From NCBI RefSeq assembly GCF_040365005.1, contig NZ_BAABWV010000001.1:1-64000 (forward strand): DNA of 64,000 nt. Reading direction: 5' to 3'. Below the pieces are notes generated by a model, which was given only the letters and a program-made list of their open reading frames with translations, had not been told where the DNA came from and ran no database searches. Source of the stretch: Antarcticimicrobium sp040365005. Its GTDB lineage: Bacteria > Pseudomonadota > Alphaproteobacteria > Rhodobacterales > Rhodobacteraceae. Below, one piece after another: positions 59,369 to 64,000 of this stretch (position 1 is the first letter of the stretch; every line of letters begins with the position of its first letter). The translations under genes were made by a program, and so were the position numbers.

Positions 59369-60469
59369 TCAATGTGCGGGCGTCAGGCGATAGATCGCCC
59401 CCTGCCCCTCGGAGACCACCCAGATCGACCCGTCCGGTGCCTCGGCCACGTCGCGCACCCGGCCTGTCGAAGCGCCCGAGATCCGCTCGACCTCGCGTAG
59501 CGGATTGCCCGCCAGCCGGCTGATCATGTCGAACTTGAGAGATCCGACGAGGAAATCGCCGCGCCACTCGGGCCAGAGCCAGCCGGAATAGATCATCACA
59601 TCGGAGGGGGCGATGGAGGGGGCCCAGTAGAACACCGGCTGCTCCATCCCCGGTTTCGCGGTGCCCTCGCCGATTTTTTCGCCCGAGTAATGCCGCCCAT
59701 GGGCGATCACCGGCCAGCCGTAGTTGGCGCCGCGCCGGATGCGGTTCACCTCGTCGCCGCCGCGCGCGCCGTGCTCGACCACCCAGAGCCGGCCCTGGCC
59801 GTCCACCACCGCGCCTTGCGGGTTGCGGTGACCGTAGGACCAGATCTCGGGTTGCACACCGGGCCTGCCGACAAAGGGATTGTCCGCCGGAACCGACCCG
59901 TCGCGGTTGATCCGAACGATGCTGCCGTTGTGATTGCCCCGGTCCTGCGCCGAGGGTCGGTCGCCGCGTTCGCCCAGGGTGACGAACAAAGTGCCGTCCG
60001 CCGCTTCGACGATGCGCGACCCGAAGTGCCGGCCGCCACGGCTGCCCGGTGCGGCGGTGAAGATCGTACGAACATCGCGCAGAATTGTACCATCGGGCGC
60101 AAGTTTCCCCACCGCGACCGCCGTGCCGGCCCCGCCGCCGGGCTCGGTGCGGGAGTAGGTAAGGAACACCGCGCGGCTGGTCGCGAAATCGCGTGGCACC
60201 ATCACGTCGAGCAAGCCACCCTGCCCCACCGCCGCGACCCTTGGCACACCCTGCACCGGGTGCGCCCGGCCATCCCGTACATGCAGCAGCCTGCCGTCGC
60301 GTTCGGTCACGAGGTAGCCGCCACCGGGCAGAAAGGCGATTGCCCAAGGGGTGTCGAGCCCTGCGATCATCGTCTCGACCCGGATCGGTCCGGTATCGGA
60401 GGCGAGAATCTCGGCCCGCGCCGCGCCGGCGGCTACCACAAGGATGAGAAACAACCCCAAAATTCGCAT
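59369..60469 (-). CDS. Secreted PQQ-dependent aldose/glucose dehydrogenase-like protein
   Basis: A 366-residue beta-propeller of the soluble glucose / YliI aldose dehydrogenase family. Signal peptide about 1-19 (LGLFLILVVAAGAARA). Conserved pieces are LDTPWAIAFLPGGGYLVTER, the catalytic-His region GGRHFGSRIVEAADG, and YGHRNPQGAVVDGQGRLWVVEHGARGGDEVN. Members oxidise sugars in the periplasm with PQQ. It is a single gene. Confidence 0.9.
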   Translation of the reverse strand: MRILGLFLILVVAAGAARAEILASDTGPIRVETMIAGLDTPWAIAFLPGGGYLVTERDGRLLHVRDGRAHPVQGVPRVAAVGQGGLLDVMVPRDFATSRAVFLTYSRTEPGGGAGTAVAVGKLAPDGTILRDVRTIFTAAPGSRGGRHFGSRIVEAADGTLFVTLGERGDRPSAQDRGNHNGSIVRINRDGSVPADNPFVGRPGVQPEIWSYGHRNPQGAVVDGQGRLWVVEHGARGGDEVNRIRRGANYGWPVIAHGRHYSGEKIGEGTAKPGMEQPVFYWAPSIAPSDVMIYSGWLWPEWRGDFLVGSLKFDMISRLAGNPLREVERISGASTGRVRDVAEAPDGSIWVVSEGQGAIYRLTPAH

Positions 60470-60560
60470 CGCTTACCCTACTCAAATCGTGATCCGGATC
60501 ATCTGATCATGACATTAGCGCAGGGTGCGGCCCGGAAAAGCGGGCGGTCAAACAGATTGC

Positions 60561-60578
60561 GTAATGTGCACGTAATGT
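60561..60578 (+). promoter_or_regulatory. Direct repeat GTAATGT-GCAC-GTAATGT upstream of the second transporter
   Basis: Two GTAATGT copies spaced 11 bases start to start, about 80 bases before the ABC substrate-binding gene. One-turn spacing is typical for response-regulator sites. No regulator can be named. Confidence 0.4.
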
Positions 60579-60655
60579 AAGCACTTTTCTTTTTCGCAGA
60601 GCTTGCCTAGGCTCCCCCTCAGAACATCAGTGTTCCAACTTGGGAGAATAAAATC

Positions 60656-61855
60656 ATGAAGAAACTGCTCATGGCCACAGCGGCCACCGCCCTGATGGCG
60701 GGCTCCGCGTTCGCCGCAAGCCACGGCAAGGAAGTCAAGATCGGCATCATCCTCGGCTTTACCGGCCCGCTGGAATCGATCACGCCGGACATGGCCGCCG
60801 GTGCCGAACTGGCAATGACCGAGGTGAACGACGCCGGCACGCTGCTGGGTGGGATGAAGGTGACGCCGGTGCGTGCCGACTCGACCTGCATCGACGCCGC
60901 CGCCGCCTCGGCTGCCGCCGAACGCCTGATCACCTCGGACGGGGTCAAGGGCATCATGGGCGCCGACTGCTCGGGCGTGACCGGTGCGATCATGTCCAAC
61001 GTGGCGGTGCCGAACGGCGTCGTGATGGTCTCGCCCTCGGCGACCTCGCCGGCGCTGAGCCACATGAACAACGAGGACAACGGCCTGTTCTTCCGGACCG
61101 CGCCCTCGGATGCCCGTCAGGGCGTCGTGATGACCGACATCCTGATGGAGGAAGGCGTCAAGGAAGTTGCCGTCTCCTATGTCAACAACGACTATGGCAA
61201 GGGCCTCGCCGACAGCTTCCAGGCCGCCTTCGAGGCCGCCGGCGGCACCGTGACCATCAGCGCCGCGCATGAGGACCAGAAGGCCGACTATTCCGCCGAG
61301 GTGGGCGCACTGGCCTCTGCCGGTGGTGAGCGTCTGGTCGTGGCGGGCTATGTCGACGGTGGCGGTTCGGGCATCGTGCGCGCGGCGCTGGACACCGGCG
61401 CCTTCGATACCTTCCACTTCGTCGACGGCATGGTGTCCGACACGCTGACCGCGAAGTTCAAGGGCGAGATCGACGGTTCCATGGGCCAGGTGCCGGGTAC
61501 CGACAGCCCGGGGGCCGCGAACTTCGAGAAGATGGCCGGCGATTCCTTCAACCCGACCGGTCCCTTCGCCAAGGAAAGCTATGACGCCGCCGCGCTGATC
61601 ATGCTGGCCATGGAGGCCGCGGGCTCGACCGATCCGCAGGTCTACAAGGACAAGGTGATGGACGTGGCCAACGCGCCGGGCGAGCCGATTTTCCCGGGCG
61701 AGCTGGCCAAGGCGATCGAGATTCTCGCCGGTGGCGGTGACATCGACTATGTCGGGGCCACGGCGGTGGATCTGATCGGACCGGGCGAAAGCGCCGGCAA
61801 CTACCGCCAGATTACCTACAAGGATGGTGAAGAAGTCACCGTCAAGTACCGTTAA
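60656..61855 (+). CDS. Liv-type ABC transporter substrate-binding protein, second system
   Basis: Periplasmic binding protein of 399 residues. Signal peptide about 1-20 (MKKLLMATAATALMAGSAFA). The mature start KEVKIGIILGFTGPLESITP belongs to the type I amino-acid/amide family. It differs clearly from the 24439 protein. It is followed by two ATPase genes and a permease gene, so it heads a second transporter operon that leaves the window. Substrate unknown (branched-chain amino acid, amide or other). Confidence 0.9.
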   Translation: MKKLLMATAATALMAGSAFAASHGKEVKIGIILGFTGPLESITPDMAAGAELAMTEVNDAGTLLGGMKVTPVRADSTCIDAAAASAAAERLITSDGVKGIMGADCSGVTGAIMSNVAVPNGVVMVSPSATSPALSHMNNEDNGLFFRTAPSDARQGVVMTDILMEEGVKEVAVSYVNNDYGKGLADSFQAAFEAAGGTVTISAAHEDQKADYSAEVGALASAGGERLVVAGYVDGGGSGIVRAALDTGAFDTFHFVDGMVSDTLTAKFKGEIDGSMGQVPGTDSPGAANFEKMAGDSFNPTGPFAKESYDAAALIMLAMEAAGSTDPQVYKDKVMDVANAPGEPIFPGELAKAIEILAGGGDIDYVGATAVDLIGPGESAGNYRQITYKDGEEVTVKYR

Positions 61856-61905
61856 TCGCCATCGGACCCGAAATCGAAATACTCGGGCCCGAAAACTGAA
61901 CCAGG

Positions 61906-61935
61906 ACAGCCCGGATGCGCTTGCATCCGGGCTGT
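61906..61935 (+). other. Perfect 13-bp hairpin between the binding-protein gene and its ATPase gene
   Basis: ACAGCCCGGATGC and GCATCCGGGCTGT pair around GCTT; no T-run follows. A second, imperfect stem (CGGACCCGA / TCGGGCCCG) lies at 61863-61891. They probably protect the upstream binding-protein mRNA. Confidence 0.6.
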
Positions 61936-61983
61936 TCCAAAGACAAAAGTCGCAATCAAAGAAAAACGCGGCCAGGGGGTAAC

Positions 61984-62766
61984 ATGATCGTCGTCGAAGA
62001 CGTCCACAAGCATTTCGGCGGGTTCCACGCGGTGGACGGGGCATCTCTTGAAATTGCCGAAGGGTCCATCACCGGGCTGATCGGCCCGAACGGGGCCGGG
62101 AAAACCACGCTTTTCAATGTGATCGCGGGCGTGCTGCCGCCCACCTCTGGGCGCGTCACAATGGCCGGCGAGGATATCACCGGCCTGCCGCCACACGACC
62201 TGTTCCACAAGGGGCTGCTTCGAACCTTCCAGATCGCGCACGAGTTCTCTTCGATGACCTGCCGCGAAAACCTGATGATGGTTCCGGGCGCCCAATCGGG
62301 CGAGATGCTGTGGAACACCTGGTTCGGGCGCAAACGGATCGCCGACGAGGAACGCGCGCTGCGCGCGAGGGCCGACGAGGTGCTGGAGTTCCTGACCATC
62401 GAGCATCTGGCCGACCACAAGGCGGGACAGGTCTCGGGCGGGCAGAAAAAGCTGCTCGAACTGGGGCGCACCATGATGGTGGATGCCAAGATCGTCTTTC
62501 TCGACGAGGTCGGCGCAGGGGTGAACCGCACCCTGCTGAACACCATCGGCGACGCGATCATCCGGCTGAACAAGGAGCGCGGCTATACCTTCGTGGTGAT
62601 CGAACACGACATGGATTTCATCGAGCGTCTCTGCGACCCGGTGATCTGCATGGCCGAGGGCAAGGTGCTGGCCGAGGGCACGCTGGCCGAGATCAAGGCC
62701 AACGAACACGTGATCGAGGCCTATCTCGGGACCGGTCTGAAGAACAAGGATCAGATCGGCGCCTGA
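61984..62766 (+). CDS. Liv-type ABC transporter ATPase (LivG-like), second system
   Basis: ATPase of 260 residues from MIVVEDVHKHFGGFHAV; GGCCAGGGGG lies before the ATG. Walker A GPNGAGKTT, Q-loop LLRTFQIAHEF, signature VSGGQKKLLELGRTM, Walker B IVFLDEVGAGVN (Val after Glu, where Pro is usual), switch His in VIEHDMDF. It lies 128 bases after the binding-protein gene, behind the hairpins. Confidence 0.93.
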   Translation: MIVVEDVHKHFGGFHAVDGASLEIAEGSITGLIGPNGAGKTTLFNVIAGVLPPTSGRVTMAGEDITGLPPHDLFHKGLLRTFQIAHEFSSMTCRENLMMVPGAQSGEMLWNTWFGRKRIADEERALRARADEVLEFLTIEHLADHKAGQVSGGQKKLLELGRTMMVDAKIVFLDEVGAGVNRTLLNTIGDAIIRLNKERGYTFVVIEHDMDFIERLCDPVICMAEGKVLAEGTLAEIKANEHVIEAYLGTGLKNKDQIGA

Positions 62767-62866
62767 AGGCGGCCCGCGCCAGGCGGGCCAGAACCGGAAA
62801 GAGGACGAGACATAGCGTTCCGATGGGGATGAAAATGAATGATACTCCGAACCGCGGAGCACGCGG

Positions 62867-63688
62867 ATGACCGGCGAGAAATATGACGACCGTGGCAACA
62901 AGGACCGGTCCATCACCAACCCGGACGGCCAGGGAGAGCTGCGCGCGTATCCCGGCACCGGCCAGACGATGGAGACGGCCAGCGCCTTTCTGATCGGCGA
63001 CAGCATGACCGGCGGCTATGGCAAGGGCCCTGACATCCTGCATGATTGCACCATCGCCGTGAATCCCGGCGAGATCGCGGTGATCGTCGGCCCCAACGGC
63101 GCCGGCAAGTCGACCGCGATGAAGGCGGTGTTCGGCATGCTGGACCTGCGCAAGGGCTCGGTCCGGCTGGACGGCGAGGACATCACCGCCCTGTCGCCGC
63201 AGGACCGGGTGGTCAAGGGCATGGGCTTCGTTCCGCAGACCAACAACATCTTCACCTCGATGACGGTCGAGGAGAACCTCGAGATGGGCGCCTTCATCCG
63301 CCACGACGATTTCCGCGAGACCATGGCGCAGGTCTATGACCTGTTCCCGATCCTCAAGGACAAGCGCAACCAGGCGGCCGGCGAGCTTTCGGGCGGACAA
63401 CGCCAGCAGGTCGCCGTGGGCCGGGCGCTGATGACCCAGCCCAAGGTGCTGATGCTTGACGAACCGACAGCCGGCGTCAGCCCGATCGTGATGGACGAGC
63501 TGTTCGACCGCATCATCGAGGTCAGCCGCACCGGGATCCCGATCCTGATGGTCGAACAGAACGCCCGCCAGGCGCTGGCAATCGCCGACAAGGGCTATGT
63601 CCTCGTTCAGGGCGCCAATGCCTATACCGGCACCGGGAAAGAGCTTCTGGCCGACCCCGAAGTGCGCAAATCCTTCCTGGGGGGCTGA
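62867..63688 (+). CDS. Liv-type ABC transporter ATPase (LivF-like), second system
   Basis: ATPase of 273 residues. Walker A GPNGAGKST with normal Lys, signature LSGGQRQQVAVGRALM, Walker B VLMLDEPTAGVSP, switch His position replaced by Gln in LMVEQN, as is usual for LivF. The first ~35 residues (MTGEKYDDRGNK...) form a polar extension; an internal ATG at 62969 (METAS) would give the standard length. GGAG seven bases before 62867 supports the longer form. Confidence 0.92.
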   Translation: MTGEKYDDRGNKDRSITNPDGQGELRAYPGTGQTMETASAFLIGDSMTGGYGKGPDILHDCTIAVNPGEIAVIVGPNGAGKSTAMKAVFGMLDLRKGSVRLDGEDITALSPQDRVVKGMGFVPQTNNIFTSMTVEENLEMGAFIRHDDFRETMAQVYDLFPILKDKRNQAAGELSGGQRQQVAVGRALMTQPKVLMLDEPTAGVSPIVMDELFDRIIEVSRTGIPILMVEQNARQALAIADKGYVLVQGANAYTGTGKELLADPEVRKSFLGG

Positions 63689-63691
63689 GAC

Positions 63692-64000
63692 ATGGATTTC
63701 CTGAACGCCATCGTGGCGCTGTCCAACTTCGTCCTGGTCCCGGCCATTGCCTATGGCTCGCAACTCGCATTGGGGGCGCTGGGGGTCACGCTGATCTACG
63801 GCATCCTGCGGTTCTCCAACTTTGCCCATGGCGACACCATGGCCTTTGGCACCATGGCCGTGATCCTGGTGACCTGGCTGTTCCAGTCGATGGGTATCAG
63901 CTTTGGTCCGCTGCCCACCGCGCTGCTGGCGCTGCCGTTCGGCATCATGGGCTGCATGGCGCTGTTGCTGATCACGGATCGGGTGGTCTATCGTTTTTAC
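63692..64000 (+). CDS. Liv-type ABC transporter permease (LivH-like), second system, 3' truncated
   Basis: The first 103 codons of a permease starting MDFLNAIVALSNFVLVPAIA, three bases after the ATPase stop. Hydrophobic helices and the LivH signature GVTLIYGILRFSNFAHGDTM are visible; the reading frame runs off the window end. It completes the order binding protein - ATPase - ATPase - permease. Confidence 0.9.
   Translation, partial: MDFLNAIVALSNFVLVPAIAYGSQLALGALGVTLIYGILRFSNFAHGDTMAFGTMAVILVTWLFQSMGISFGPLPTALLALPFGIMGCMALLLITDRVVYRFY

Noticed and set aside
1..64000. CRISPR arrays, rRNA genes, insertion sequences
   Set aside because: No regularly spaced repeats, no rRNA sequence and no transposase apart from the edge integrase were seen.

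Overview
The window is chromosomal DNA of an alphaproteobacterium, almost certainly a Rhodobacteraceae (Roseobacter-group) species. The DNA is GC-rich. It carries the block rplU-rpmA-GNAT-obg-proB-proA, a ChpT-type phosphotransferase, the ornithine-lipid genes olsBA, a CtrA-type box, a class II DAHP synthase and two Liv-type ABC transporters. Only the first ~0.75 kb looks acquired: a less GC-rich tyrosine recombinase truncated by the window edge, ending next to a tRNA-Ser(CGA) gene, the classic junction of an integrative element.

Layout. 1-1.1 kb: integrase, terminators, tRNA-Ser. 1.1-2.9 kb: two secreted DUF2059 proteins. 3-13 kb: housekeeping genes (L21/L27, acetyltransferase, Obg, proline synthesis, ChpT, olsBA, rpsB-tsf). 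13-16.3 kb: a LuxR-type regulator with altered ligand-pocket residues, a MaoC hydratase, a medium-chain reductase and a histidine phosphatase. 16.3-44 kb: a large acyl-CoA catabolic region. 45-52.5 kb: the complete phosphate regulon phoR / pstSCAB-phoU-phoB on the minus strand, with a three-unit Pho box. 52.5-60.5 kb: PLP sulfur-amino-acid enzyme, gamma-carbonic anhydrase-like protein, gmk, YicC, a PAS protein, DAHP synthase, a GlxA-type AraC regulator and a PQQ sugar dehydrogenase. 60.6-64 kb: a second Liv-type transporter, cut off in its first permease gene.

The most interesting part is 16.3-44 kb. One plus-strand run encodes a paired two-subunit acyl-CoA dehydrogenase (the second subunit lacks the catalytic Glu), two short-chain dehydrogenases, a histidine phosphatase, an ACAD10/11-like APH kinase and an IclR regulator, followed by a dedicated Liv transporter. 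A minus-strand operon encodes an AMP-forming acyl-CoA ligase and two more dehydrogenases. Three promoter regions (17.37, 24.05 and 40.55 kb) share a TGCGAAA-type motif, which fits control by the encoded IclR protein. The kinase plus dehydrogenase plus ligase set resembles the logic of 4-hydroxyacid (levulinate/ACAD10-11) catabolism, so I propose an undescribed uptake and degradation route for a hydroxylated or keto acid. Between these parts sits a glutathione-related module (GST, dehydrogenase with Tyr to Phe change, 2-hydroxychromene-2-carboxylate isomerase) divergent from an HxlR regulator, an atypical crotonase, a serine hydrolase, acetoacetyl-CoA synthetase and thioesterase II. A glutaryl-CoA dehydrogenase with its divergent LysR regulator closes the region.

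A recurring detail: each of the three periplasmic binding-protein genes is followed by a strong GC hairpin before the rest of its operon. Functions are inferred from motifs read by eye; no database search was possible.
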